Of a stretch of 64,000 nucleotides of DNA, positions 1 to 60,558 are shown one piece after another (the first letter of the stretch is position 1; the number at the start of each line of letters is the position of its first letter). Origin of the DNA: Liolophura sinensis (lineage: Eukaryota > Mollusca > Polyplacophora > Chitonida > Chitonidae); the NCBI RefSeq assembly GCF_032854445.1, contig NC_088295.1, positions 87,377,836 through 87,441,835 on the forward strand, in the 5' to 3' direction. The notes beneath the pieces are model-generated. The model ran no database searches. It saw nothing but the letters and a program-made list of their open reading frames with translations, and was not told where the DNA came from. The translations under genes and the position numbers were made by a program.

Positions 1-3000
1 TTGTGTCACGATCTACTAAAAGTTTCTCGCCTACCCCACATGCCTTGTAATACACAACAGATTTGTCCAAATTAGTCCAGGAAATGCTGAATTTCCACCA
101 TTTGTGTCTGACTCTTTAAAAAAAAGAGTTCTAAGCAAAGTTTAGTGAGAAAAAGTATAGTTGTGATTGAAGAGTAAAAGTTGGAAAGGCCGATGTAGTG
201 GAGTGATGGTGTGTATGTTTACCATATGTGAATTGCCGCAGATCATTGTGCGCTGGGGCCAGAAGCTGTAATTGTTACTCGGGCGTCTTTGTTGTGGCCA
301 GCTGTGGGGCGTATGGTCAGCAGATGTCCCGATGTTCACACCCAGCCCTGACCTGCGGAATCACCTTCTCAGTTTAACCATCACAACTCCTTTGTGCATC
401 TGTGTGCACAAGTGCAACCATTGTTATCTTGATAACTCAAAACTGATGCATGTTACATAAAACCCATGACACAAGTACCTCAAATGTAATATCAGTATAC
501 GATACTTCTCTAGAGCAGAGGACTTCAGAGCAACACACTGTAGACCTATTTAGTCTTCAGTAGCAGGAAATTACGTCCGTATTTTTAGTGAGTGAGTGCT
601 TGGTGTTTAATGTCGTATGACGACGACTGTATTTTTAAGTTACTATGAAAGCATACTTCTTTACAGGTATATTCATCAAAAATGAAGATTTTGCTGATCA
701 ATTAATTAATTTTCAACAGGTTCGTATTTTATAAATGCACATATTGGAGTGAATTTTGGCTCTGGATAATGTTAAGCATTAATAAATTAATAAGTAAAGA
801 AACTTATTTAAAATTATATTATATTGTATTTTGTTCAAGTAACTTTTGGAGGGAAAACTTTTGCACAAGTGTGATGGACATATAATCTTCATTTTCTGCA
901 AAAAATGTCTTGATAAGATTTGACATCAGTAATAAACAATTGATATTAAATATCAAAGATAACATTTATTAAATATTATGTGCATTACCCATTATAGTCA
1001 CAATTTATTCTTCCATTCAGAAACTTAAATTTAAAATATTAAAATTAATTTGAAAAGTAGTTAATAATTATGTTTAATGCAGTCTTTAGTGATTCAATGA
1101 ACACTCATAATATTTTTTTTGTAATACTTGTAATTCCCATATTGACAGGTACATGTATGTTAATTGTGTAACTATGTATTGTGAGGTTTAATTAAATGAA
1201 TTAAGTTAAATGTTTGTGTTACTTGTGTTGTTCTGGGTGTTGACTGGCCAACTCCCAGATATGCCTGGCTTAATGCAGGTTTGTCCACACCTATATATGT
1301 CTAACCTCTGTGGTTGATCAGGATGGAGGAATTAACTGTACATTACGTTCATATGTAGTTAAACAGCCAGCTAGATGTCATCAAAGTGAAAACCAAAAAT
1401 TGATTAGCAACATTAAATATTTGTAGCTTATTTGAACAAAGGTAAAAATAAATACCAAGTAAAACAAAGCTTAAGAGGGCCCTTTTTGTAAAGTTATGCA
1501 ATTACCATTTAATGTTTATACATAATGTACAGCTTATGTGGAACATATGGTGATATCATACTCCACTGGGGGCTGTTCAGAAATGTTAAAACTAAAGTGG
1601 GCTTAAATCTTTAGACCTTTATTACGAGAGTTTAACGCTAATGAGGGTAAAGCCTACTGGGCAGATAAATGCACATGGACATGCGTCTTAATACATGTAA
1701 GAGCTGATCGAGACTGTTCATATTGGCAAACTAAATTACTGGATTTCACCGAAAGTTTAGCAGTTTTCAAGTGACAATTTTTTATGACAATTTATTCATC
1801 TACATAAAAGCGTTACCTAAGAGATTTTAGTAAGTTTGATGAATTTTTTTTATCAGAAAAACTCAAATTTAGCCTTCAGTAGTATCATTATAGCTCCTTT
1901 ACTTCTGGAAGGGCATTTTTGTATACCAAACTTTAGGTGATGTACAGATTATTAAAATCAGTATAAAACATAAAGAAATAGTGACTGCTGTGTACAGAAC
2001 ATAGTGCATTTATATGTTGAATGATAAATATGTTAAATCTGGACTCTTTAGTGGTGTCATTGAAATTCAAGGAAAAATATGAAAAAGCCTTCACTGAGAA
2101 AATATCCATGTATATGTAAAATATTTATTTTTTATTTTTTCTAAGTGTAAACTTTGATATACACTTTTTTTTAGTAAAATTTGATTTCATTTTGAAACTT
2201 TAATTCTTCAATACATTAACAACCTTGATATCTTATAGCACCAAATAAAGTGGAGGAGCTGCATGTATAGGTTAGTTGTAAGTGACACTGTTCAAGCATG
2301 GTAAACTTTGAGCTGGGATGTCTGCATGACTACTTCATGTTGAAGACAACTGCGAGTGAGTGTTGAGCAAAGATTGTGAAAAAAGTGATAATTAAAGATG
2401 TCAGCAAATCTTGTTTGACTCTGACACCTTGTTGTTCATTTCCTAAACCATATGTAAGGGGTAAGAGGGTAAGCTGTTCTGCTGGCCCTATCTGGGGGCT
2501 GTCAGAATGCTCACGTGGTTGGCTGTTGTATATAGGAGGAACAGCCAGCGTTTGTTCCCCTGTAGGTAAATGGATTTCTGGTCACTCTGTTGATAAACAA
2601 GCAGTCATTGGTGCTCGCAGATCTCCACGTTTTAAATAAGGCTCGTGGTGTAATATTCACAATAGTGTCGGTGGAAACAGTTGTGTAAACAGATTTTGAT
2701 CCACTCGTGTGAAAACAAGAATATAGTGATGGCTAAATAAAGCAGATTATAACAATTATGAGACTGAAGGTGTTGAAGTTGTGCAGCAGTGACTGTGATA
2801 GTTAGCTATACTGTGGTAAGCAATCATTTAGTAATCATTTGTGGGCTTTTGTCTGTATTCTCTCTATACTCTGTGCTTCCTCGTCTTCAATGATTGTGGT
2901 TATAATCAGTAGAAAACACAATGGGGTTGTATGTGGGGGTAACATGGATGTAAGCTGAGCGCTCAGCCAGTAAATGGGTGTGCTACAGAAAGCTACCATT

Positions 3001-3117
3001 GATTTTAGGTGTACCCCTCCTCCCTTAGCACTGGCAGTGGACATGATGTATGTTATGAAGGCTGCTTACCCGTCTCCGTGTCAGAATAATGATATATTGC
3101 TCTTATTTCCTTTGTAG
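1..3117. other. Non-coding AT-rich DNA upstream of the first visible ETS exon
   Basis: No coding exon is recognisable here on either strand. Open frames are short and do not resemble proteins. I looked for the N-terminal PEA3-group exon (a basic stretch followed by an acidic run ending in Glu) and did not find it. The stretch is therefore probably intron, or 5' flank with an unseen exon. A SINE tail fragment at 589-630 is the only repeat I recognise. No promoter can be assigned. Confidence 0.6.
589..630 (-). mobile_element. SINE 3'-tail fragment (GTGAGT-tailed family)
   Basis: The stretch GTGAGTGAGTGCTTGGTGTTTAATGTCGTA-like sequence matches the end of the longer copy at 63106-63410, in the same orientation. 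Only about 40 bp remain, including the short GAGT repeat tail. Related fragments in the opposite orientation lie near 9411 and 30701. Confidence 0.6.
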
Positions 3118-52269
<49,152 letters not shown>

Positions 52270-52784
52270 CCACAATTTAAAACTCGCCACCCCTCCCCCC
52301 ACCTGATCACATTCACTAAGCAATCACTTCAACCAGGTCCACTCCTTAAGCTAGTTCAACACCCCAGCCACACATTAATCCACAACAATTGAGCTAACCT
52401 TCATATGTCCACACCCTTCTCACCAATTAAACTCACCCACCTTTCTCACGTGAACAACCACAGCCAGCCCAGCACCTCCCACCTCCACCCCCACACTTTA
52501 CAGATATCAGTAGTTCTTTTTTTTCTGTATATTGCATTACTATTGTATTATAGTATCATTAAATTATGACTATTATTATATCTATGTATTAAAAACATAT
52601 ATATCATATTTTTGTCTTTCACTTGTACTGGAATGTGAAAGTAACCTGAAAGAAAACATACTGTCTAACTTTTGGGACCTTTTTTTGAATGAAGGTTGTT
52701 GCTGTTGTCATTTTGACTACTTATTTGTTGTATATACATAAAGGAATTACTCGTCTGTAATTGTTCATAAATTAATACAATGGA

Positions 52785-52790
52785 AATAAA
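52785..52790 (+). terminator. Polyadenylation signal AATAAA (proximal)
   Basis: AATAAA in TGGAAATAAATGCAGC with the GT-rich TTTGTACGTCTGTACGTTGT about 20 bp downstream. Confidence 0.6.
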
Positions 52791-53754
52791 TGCAGCTTTG
52801 GCATATATTTGTACGTCTGTACGTTGTCACCCTGACATTTCTGTGCTGTACATTATAATGATGTTGAGGGTTTTGTTGGACAGATGCAGCATTTTGTGGT
52901 AGATGTTCATTAGCTGTAATATTCTCCACTGATAGGAGCGCATGTGCAATGACTAGACGACGCCATGCAGCTGGCTATGTGCATCTTACGTTTTCAGTCT
53001 ACAAATTTTAAGACAAAAAGACTGTTGATTAGTGCTTTAAGCTATTTGTTGGTATTTGATATATTAAGAAAAAAAGTCTCATTTTGGGTTCTCATTTTTG
53101 TGGTTTTATTTTGTATTTATTACATTTCCACTGTTTTGTACAGATTCATGGTTAATGTTGAATTTTTGCTAGTCCCAAACATCTAGTCCCTTATTGTTAT
53201 TTGAGCTGTAAAGATTTGTTTAGTGGCAATCCTTAATTGGACAGTGAAGTCAATATGAACTCCACCGAGATGCAGTTAAAGTATTTTTACTTGTATGTTG
53301 TTCTCAATACTCATCATGTATGACCTCTTATCTCCCTTGATCCGAACGGCAGAGTTATTGCCCTTGATCCTCATGACTTGATTGATTGATGGCAAGCTAT
53401 TTCTGAATTAAATGTTTTATCTTTACTCAGCACATTGGTCTTTTAAATTTTAAAGGTAACCATCTTCAAATTGGAAATGCAATGATAAAGCTAAGGTGAG
53501 TTAAAACATAGGGAATCAGTTATCCGGACGTTGCACTTAGGTACTCCAGTGGTTACCCATGGCACCGTCCTCACACACGGGCGCCCACCCGACACTGGTA
53601 TGTTGACATTGGCAGTCCTAGACACTGTCTGGTGAAGATTTGTTACCGAAATATATCTGGTGAAATTTGACGGTCTGTTTAATCTATTGTCAGTGAATCT
53701 AATCTGACAGTGCCTTGTGTTTATATGAATATGTTCATACTCCGTATAGGACTG

Positions 53755-53760
53755 AATAAA
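53755..53760 (+). terminator. Polyadenylation signal AATAAA (distal)
   Basis: AATAAA in GGACTGAATAAATCCCG. It is the last such signal before the transposon-related sequence. Confidence 0.45.
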
Positions 53761-54034
53761 TCCCGTTTATATCACACTTCCCACTGTTAAGCTTTTCCTT
53801 TTTTTAAATGTTGCTCTTTATTGCGCGTCACCAGTAATTATTGGCTGGTATGATTAACTTCGATTATCGCCACATGCGTTTACTGGGGGGAATATATACG
53901 AATAATACAGTAATGTTTAGCAGATGATATTGAATACACATTTATATAGCAAGAAAGTGTGATGTCCAATCAGTTGCTGCACAAATTTCATTTTAAGGCC
54001 TGTCAATCTGGCATACAGTTTTCTATATTTGCGT

Positions 54035-54860
54035 CTGTTAAGAGGAGGAGCTGCCCCACCTTCAAGATGCAAAATCTTCACCTCATTTGCGACTTGTTCG
54101 GTCTTGATAAAGATGGACTCAAAAATGTTCGGATGGGCTTTCTTCACCATGAGATTTAGCTTTTGATGCCAGACCTCCAAATGGTTTGTAGTTCTTCTGT
54201 CTGTTAAGAGGAGGAGCTGCCCCACCTTCAAGATGCAAAATCTTCACCTCATTTGCGACTTGTTCGGTCTTGATAAAGATGAACTCAAAAATGTTCGGAT
54301 GGGCTTTCTTCACCATGAGATTTAGCTTTTGATGCCAGACCTCCAAATGGTTTGTAGTTCTTCTGTCTGTTAAGAGGAGGAGCTGCCCCACCTTCAAGAT
54401 GCAAAATCTTCACCTCATTTGCGACTTGTTCGGTCTTGATAAAGATGAACTCAAAAATGTTCGGATGGGCTTTCTTCACCATGAGATTTAGCTTTTGATG
54501 CCAGACCTCCAAATGGTTTGTAGTTCTTCTGTCTGTTAAGAGGAGGAGCTGCCCCACCTTCAAGATGCAAAATCTTCACCTCATTTGCGACTTGTTCGGT
54601 CTTGATAAAGATGGACTCAAAAATGTTCGGACGGGTTTTCTTCACCATGAGATTTAGCTTTTGATGCCAGACCTCCAAATGGTTTGTAGTTCTTCTGTCT
54701 GTTAAGAGGAGGAGCTGCCCCACCTTCAAGATGCAAAATCTTCACCTCATTTGCGGCTTGTTCCGTCTTGATAAAGATAAACTCAAAAATGTTCGGACGG
54801 GCTTTCTTCACCATGAGATTTAGCTTTTGATGCCAGACCTCCAAATGGTTTGTAGTTCTT
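54035..54860 (-). repeat. 166-bp tandem repeat (5 copies) inside the transposase C-terminal coding region
   Basis: CTGTTAAGAGGAGGAGCTGC recurs at 54035, 54201, 54367, 54533 and 54699, exactly 166 bp apart. The fifth copy stops matching at 54860 (GTTCTT, then GGTCCATTTC). Copies differ by only a few bases. One unit encodes the RTTNHLEVWHQ...PNIFEFIFIKTEQVANEVK segment. 166 is not a multiple of 3, so each additional copy changes the reading frame, producing a repeated 92-residue open frame in three copies. Confidence 0.97.
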
Positions 54861-55573
54861 GGTCCATTTCTGTCATATTTCTCTTGATCGAAAGCTCCCA
54901 ATACCCAAGTTTCAGTGACATAGTCTGCAAAGAGTCGTGCTGCGGCAGTGTTTGGAGAATCTGTCAGAGCTTGAAGGTAAACATCTCGAACTAGGTCTCT
55001 GGGCAATAGTGGTAAAACTGTCGCTCGTCTCACAAATCAGTGCTGCTCAAAGTCTGGTACAGACTGGCCAAACCTAAATGTTCCACTTGTCTCCAGGTAC
55101 ACTGAGTATAATGGAAAAAAAAACAGCCCTTGAAAACAGAACGTGCTGGATATTTGCATCTTTCAGAAGCTGGAACATCCTCCTATACGTGTCCTGGGTC
55201 TTAATGAGAAGCACTCCGAAAACAAGCGAGAACATCTGTGTTGACAAATGCACGAATGGTACAGATTTGCTTAAAGGGCTTTGGTATAAACAAAAGTCCC
55301 ATCCCAGAATATCTTATCTGCTGAGCATAGATGCTGAAGATTGCTGGCTGTACCCAACAGAACTATCTGGTCATCTGTACCATCATTCACCAGAAGAAAG
55401 GATTCCCGGCTTTTGTTTCTGTCCAGGTTCCATGAAGGTCCACTTTATCAAGGGTTTTGGGAATAGATGGAAGAATTCTATTTCGCTGTTGGTATATGGC
55501 TGATTTCACACTAGTGAATGTAGGGAACACTTTGGCTACTTCGGTCTCATCTGATCTTAGCACAGATATCTTT

Positions 55574-55870
55574 TCAGTATGAATAGACGGCATGGTGGTA
55601 ATTCACCTCGGGGCTCCTTTGTGTATTTTTTGCCATAACATGCTGAACAGCAGTATCGGTATGGCTGGGAGGATGGTTGTGGGTATTGATAACATGAACT
55701 AATATGTCATTCTCAGTAGTCAAGCCAGAAGAACACCCATTTTTTGTACATCGCCACCATTCTTCAGGTAAATGATCATGGTTTACACAATACAAGTAGC
55801 CGGCATGGGAAAGCTTTCGCCCACCCCATGCAGTTGGAATAAACGGTACCTCTGTTATTTCTGATGCCAT
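55574..55870 (-). CDS. FLYWCH zinc-finger segment of the transposase
   Basis: 98 codons beginning MASEITEVPFIPTAWGGRKL. The core contains the FLYWCH pattern: GRKLSHAGYLYC, then WWRCTKNGC, then HVINTHNHPPS. This gives aromatic Y, W, two zinc-binding Cys (RCTKNGC) and His-x-His (HNH). The reading frame stops shortly afterwards, where homologous proteins continue into the transposase, so this is the intact N-terminal piece of a broken gene. FLYWCH domains bind DNA and usually occur in MULE/Mutator-like transposases and proteins derived from them. Confidence 0.8.
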   Translation of the reverse strand: MASEITEVPFIPTAWGGRKLSHAGYLYCVNHDHLPEEWWRCTKNGCSSGLTTENDILVHVINTHNHPPSHTDTAVQHVMAKNTQRSPEVNYHHAVYSY

Positions 55871-57477
55871 GTTAAAACAGTTATGAACGTAAGTGTCAGA
55901 AGACCTATTTATATATTCTGGTCAAGTGTGGGAATAGGAACAGTGTTCACTCAATTTCCTGGCAGAATTTCTTTCATTCCTGACAGAATTTCAGCAAGGT
56001 TAAGTGGATTATCCCCATTTCTCTTGTGTTTGCTAAGTGTTCTTTGGGTGTTTCTAACACGATCGTGATGATAACTTCCAGTTTTGTCATCGACTGCATT
56101 TCCAGGTGACTATGAGATATGCGGATAGGTCTTTCTTGTATAATCCTCTTTGTCCAGACCATTGTCTTCATTGGATGTCTCCCACAATCCGGGAGGGCAA
56201 TACCTGTTTTTCGTTATGACGTAAAACATAAAAGGTATTTCCTGGCAATGGCCAGGTAGGCGTTTTTTGTCCAGACACAGACCTGTAAGGCAGTTTGCCG
56301 GCTGATTTGGATTGGCCTATATATGCGCCATCTAATTTATTCTTAGCTAGATTTGTATCGGAATCTTCTCTTGTTTCTTCCCTGACGTGTGTACGTTTAA
56401 ACTAAACACTGGCCTACAAGAAGATGTTACTCTGGATCTAAACATAGGCCTATATGAATAATTGACCCTGGATCAGCCAGAGGTTTTATTACTGTAGCCT
56501 ACTCACGGCGACGTAACCTCACAACCTGAAAGATCCGAATTCCAAATCGCGACGTCCTTGATGCAAGCTGTTCAACTTTTTCTTTAGCTCTTTCGCTGCT
56601 ATATTTTTTACACACGGCACAATGTTGCTACAACTTACTCACGTCCATGTCATCCATAACACCGGTTTCATGAACAAAAATGACCTTTGGCTGATACTAT
56701 ACGAATCCTTTGATGTATTAGACTTTAGATTTGCTATTTGGGGTCGCATATTTATGACGTCATAATGATTCCATGACTTCATACATCATAATAGCTATGG
56801 CGTAATGGGATATGGACAGAATGTTGACGGGCCATATTACATCACGCCGTGAGATTGTTTACATCACATTCTACTTCTGCATCAACAGATCGACGTCACA
56901 GACAGTGGACCATGCACAAAATATGCCAAACCGAAGCACGCAACATCTTTTACGTCACAAACAACTGATTTGTGATTTCAATGACGCTGGACATTCCATC
57001 GCAGTTCAAAAGCGCAACATCACAGATGAAACCGCAAAACACAACATGTTTCGTGTCGCGCAACGGAAGACTTGTGACGTGCAAGTCCTAATCACACTAG
57101 GGCCACCTTTTGTGAGAAGAAAATCTCCCGGTACTTCATTGCCTGGGGAATAAATGCCAGTCCCTCGATGATTATTGAAGGGGTTACTCAATCCTAAAAT
57201 TTGTTTGTTTTTTTTTTTTTGAGATTTTTAATTCAAAACAAGTGCACGGTTCATGGAAGACCACCATAGCGACAATACGCCTAAAGCTCCCTTGAATCTC
57301 CGAGAGGGAATCGTCAGCCAAAGTCTTTCACACAACAGCAACCCTTTTTTCCCCCTTACCGAATACTCTAACCGTAGTTTCCAAGCCCTGATGTGGAATA
57401 TATTCTACATACATCTTGTTAAGCCTTGCAGAAAAACAGGTAGCATTATACACTGATGAGTAATCACTTGAAAACTG
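55871..57477. other. ACGT-rich region upstream of the transposase
   Basis: No convincing coding sequence. Unlike the surroundings, it contains about ten ACGT motifs between 56217 and 57080, including a perfect palindromic CRE (TGACGTCA, 56755-56762) and CGACGTCAC and TACGTCAC sites. It may be the 5' end and promoter of the MULE on the minus strand, or the promoter of the unidentified open segment at 57478. Both are inferences. Confidence 0.45.
56755..56762. promoter_or_regulatory. Palindromic CRE (TGACGTCA)
   Basis: A perfect 8-bp CREB/ATF site in TTTATGACGTCATAATG, within a cluster of CRE-like half sites. Occupancy is unknown. Confidence 0.4.
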
Positions 57478-57901
57478 ACCATTCGGACTTTCGGAATATT
57501 TAGAACGTGAGCGAGTCGAACCAATCACTTCTCTTAAAGAAGCCGAGGATTCTCCTGTGGTACAGCTGGGTCTGACAAAGGCACCAATTTCTGCCCTCAC
57601 CCTTATGAACCAGACTATATTCACATATGTCAGAATTTCTCACGCCTGTCCTAAATATCAACCAAACAGGTTGTTATTAAAGGTATTTGGTGACTTCCAG
57701 CAAAGTTCCATCCTGACTCAAACAGAAGGAGCTAAAGGCGTTGGCATTGTTCACCTACAAAGCAATGGGATACTGTATCAGGAAGACGACATATCTAGAT
57801 TTGCGAGATACGGCTGCCCAGTTCTTTACAAGAACCAGGTAATGCTTGAACATCAAATTTCTGATCACATACATTTTGGTGTATTTCAGGTATTCTGTTA
57901 A
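57478..57901 (+). CDS. Unidentified open segment, possible exon or transposon remnant
   Basis: After a TGA at about 57475 the frame stays open for about 140 codons, beginning PFGLSEYLERERVEPITSLK and later EGAKGVGIVHLQSNGILYQE. Composition is protein-like (mixed charged and hydrophobic residues, no repeat). A good donor-like site, AACCAG|GTAATG, lies at about 57839, so the true coding part could end there. I do not recognise the protein. It lies just outside the transposase remnant and could be part of that element or of a captured gene. The antisense frame at 57328-57624 is also open (98 codons), so strand is not certain. Confidence 0.3.
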
Positions 57902-58600
57902 CTAGATCTTTCAGACTGTTGGCGTAATTCAAATGATCGCGTAACCGTTGTCAAGAAACCATCTCGACCTGCTGAGAGCCTGGCCGATGTCCAGCCCAGC
58001 AAGCAAGACTAAGAATAAAACCACAGGATCTCATCGGTCAAGTGTCTGTGGGGAAACTTCTCAGATGACTTTATAATACTGCCAGCTACAAACTGTACTT
58101 TACGTTTCAAGCCAGCCTGTCTTTCCTCCAGCTGCCCCTCGGGAATATTTTGACATACATGTATTTACACCAGACTGCCTCAATATTTCACCCATATGAC
58201 AGCAGTCAGGTTATGGTGCAGACTGGAAAGCTGGAGAAATCACCACATCTAACCTGGCATCAAAAAATACATCTAGCTTTCTTTTTAAGTTGCTGCAGCC
58301 TGTGAGCCAGGGACCGTCACTGGTGTTGAGAGAACTTTTCTACTTGCCATCCAACAGAACCTCATTCAGGATCAGGTGTGGCATCAGGCTCGCAATGGAG
58401 GAAATAATCGGCATTATTTCAACTGAATGGGTGACTTTTAATAATGTATCACTACATCAGAACCTCATATGCTCATCTGACCTGCAGAGATTTGTCTGAA
58501 CATTTCAATGCCACATATTCGTCAAAACACAGCGAATGTGCATTTTAACACTTCTGAAGTACATACTAGTACATTTATGTGAAGACTAGAAATAGATATG
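57902..58600. other. Unassigned intergenic sequence
   Basis: About 700 bp between the open segment and the minisatellites. A 69-codon open frame at 58290-58499 (+) has no recognisable motif. No other feature is visible. Confidence 0.4.
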
Positions 58601-58609
58601 TGTGATACA

Positions 58610-59600
58610 CCTCAGAATTGAACAGGCTCATCTGCCCACTTCAGAACTACACATGTTCATCTGTACACTACACAGCTACAGAGCCTCATTGGAACACTCC
58701 AGAACTACAGGCTCATCTGAACACTCCAGAACTACAGGCTCATCTGAACACTCCAAAACTACAGGCTCATCTGAACACTCCAGAACTACAGAGACTCATC
58801 TGAACACTCCAGGACTACATATACACAGGATGATCTCAACTCCAGAACTACACATGATTTCAACACTCCAGGACTACGCTGACTCCTCTGAACACTCCAG
58901 GACTACACTGACTCCTCTGAACACTCCAGGACTACACTGACTCATCTGAACACTCCAGGACTACATATACACAGAATGATCTCAACTCCAGAACTACGCA
59001 TGATATCAGCACTCCAGGACTATGCTGACTCATCTGAAGACTTCGGAACTACACAGGCTCATCATAACACTCCAGGACCACACTGACTCATCTGAATACT
59101 CCAGGACTACATATACACACGATGATCTCAACTCCAGAACTACACATGATCTCAACACCTCAGAACTACACATCCTCATCTGAACACTTCATCACTACAT
59201 AGGATCATCTGAACACTCCAGGACTACAGAGACTCATCTGAACACTTCAGAACTACAGACTCATCTGAACACTTCAGAACTACTGACTCATCTGAACACT
59301 TCAGAACTACAAACTCATCTGAACACTTCAGAAATACACATCCTCATCTTAACACTTCAGAACTAGAGAGACTCACATGAACACTACAAAACTACAGAGA
59401 CTCATCTGAACACTTCAAAACTACATGGTCTCATCTGAACACTTCAGAAATACACAGGCTCATTTGAACACTTCAGGACTACATAGCCTCACTGGAGCAC
59501 TTCAGAACTACAGAGACTCATCTGCACATCTCAGAACAACAGAGTGTCTTCTGAACACTTCAGGACTACATAGATTCATCTAAACACTTCAGAACTACCT
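58610..59600. repeat. ~27-31-bp minisatellite (CTCATCTGAACACTCCAGAACTACA type)
   Basis: The core is CTCATCTGAACACTTCAGAA followed by CTACAGA. Unit length varies around 27 to 31 bp, with insertions such as ATATACACAGAATGATCTCA recurring at 58819, 58970 and 59109. Open frames of SSEHSRTTG type are repeat artefacts. Confidence 0.93.
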
Positions 59601-60296
59601 GTAATGACTAACAGAGCTACTTGTCAGGGCTATAGGTATTCATCCAAACACTTCAGAATTACTAGTAAGAACTACAGATATTCATCTGAACACTGCAGAA
59701 CTACCTGTACGACCTATAGATATTCATCCAAACACTTCAGAACTACCTGTAAGGACTACAGATATTTATCTAAATACTTTAGAACTACTTGTACGACCTA
59801 TAGATATTCATCCAAACACTTCAGAACTACCTGTACGGCTTATAGATATTTATCTGAACACTACCTGTAAGGATTACAGATATTTATCTGAACACTACCT
59901 GTAAGGATTACAGATATTTATCTGAACACTACCTGTAAGGATCACAGATATTTATATGAAAACTTCAGAACTACCTGTAAGGACTACGGATATTCATCTG
60001 AACACTTCAGAACTACCTGTAAGGACTACAGATATTTATCTGAACACTACCAGTAAGGATTACAGATATTTATCTGAACACTACCTGTAAGGATTACAGA
60101 TATTTATCTGAACACTGCCTGTAAGGATTACAGATATTTATCTGAACACTACCTGTAAGGATTACAGATATTTATCTGAACACTACCTGTAAGGATTACA
60201 GATATTTATCTAAACACTACCTGTAAGGATTACAGATATTTATATGAAAACTTCAGAGCTACCTGTAAGGACTACGGATATTCATCTGAACACATC
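59601..60296. repeat. 34-42-bp minisatellite derived from the preceding array
   Basis: Units are either TCATCTGAACACTTCAGAAC with CTACCTGTAAGGACTACAGATAT or the shorter 34-bp GGATTACAGATATTTATCTG plus AACACTACCTGTAA. They keep the ATCTGAACACTTCAGAACTAC core of the 58.6-kb array and add the CTGTAAGGACTACAGATATT piece. The array ends 98 bp before the PDIA5 stop codon. Confidence 0.93.
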
Positions 60297-60335
60297 TGAT
60301 ATATAACAAGAACAAATTACAAAGTTTTCTAATTT

Positions 60336-60341
60336 TTTAAT
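60336..60341 (-). terminator. Polyadenylation signal ATTAAA for the PDIA5-like gene
   Basis: On the minus strand ATTAAA lies about 54 bp after the stop codon (60395). No AATAAA is present between the stop and the minisatellite, so the 3' UTR seems to be very short or to extend into the array. Confidence 0.4.
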
Positions 60342-60394
60342 TAAATTGTATCTACAAGAATTTTTTAAAACTTGACCACCCTTTGAGCAGACAG

Positions 60395-60558
60395 CTACAA
60401 CTCCTCTTTCTTCCCTGCCTTTTTGTCACCAGCTTTCTCAGTGACGAAGGTGGTAAAACTGTACTCTGAGCGACCGCCGCTGTACTCAGATTTAAACTCT
60501 CCTTTTACATAATACTTCAGAGCTGGATAACCTTTGACTCCATGTTTATTACAGATAT
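60395..60558 (-). CDS. PDIA5: PDIA5 terminal exon
   Basis: 164 bp on the minus strand, after acceptor CTATCTGTTGCAG. Completing the Asp codon it reads [20 protein letters not shown], then a Gly-Gly-Arg-Ser segment, ending [11 protein letters not shown] and TAG. The cis-Pro loop of the thioredoxin fold (KGYPAL) is intact. The human counterpart reads DLCQQEAVKGYPTF. The C-terminal KEEL is the expected ER retrieval motif. Confidence 0.94.

Larger units (their letters stand above)
52270..53780 (+). other. Etv1/4/5: 3' UTR and 3' flank of the ETS gene
   Basis: A C/A-rich start (52270-52500) passes into AT-rich sequence. AATAAA signals occur at 52785-52790 and 53755-53760, each followed by GT/T-rich sequence, so short (about 0.54 kb) and long (about 1.5 kb) 3' UTR forms are possible. 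No coding sequence is seen. Confidence 0.65.
53917..55870 (-). pseudogene. Decayed MULE-type transposase with FLYWCH zinc finger
   Basis: Read on the minus strand from 55870 there is a FLYWCH-type zinc finger. It is followed in other frames by a helix-rich segment ending ILPSIPKTLDKVDLHGTW, and then by fragments such as CFFFHYTQCTWRQVEHLGLA and a C-terminal RTTNHLEVWHQKLNLMVKKA block. This order and these motifs are those of MULE transposases with an N-terminal FLYWCH domain, common in invertebrate genomes. At least two frameshifts and several in-frame stops interrupt it (for example around 55574 and 55387). The C-terminal block is multiplied as five 166-bp copies (see that entry). It is not expected to make an active enzyme. 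Terminal inverted repeats and target-site duplications were not identified. Confidence 0.8.

Noticed and set aside
55078-55503. 141-residue plus-strand open frame
   Set aside because: It is antisense to the transposase remnant, whose minus-strand motifs (TWRQVEHLGLA, FHGTW-type) are recognisable; the plus frame has no known motif.
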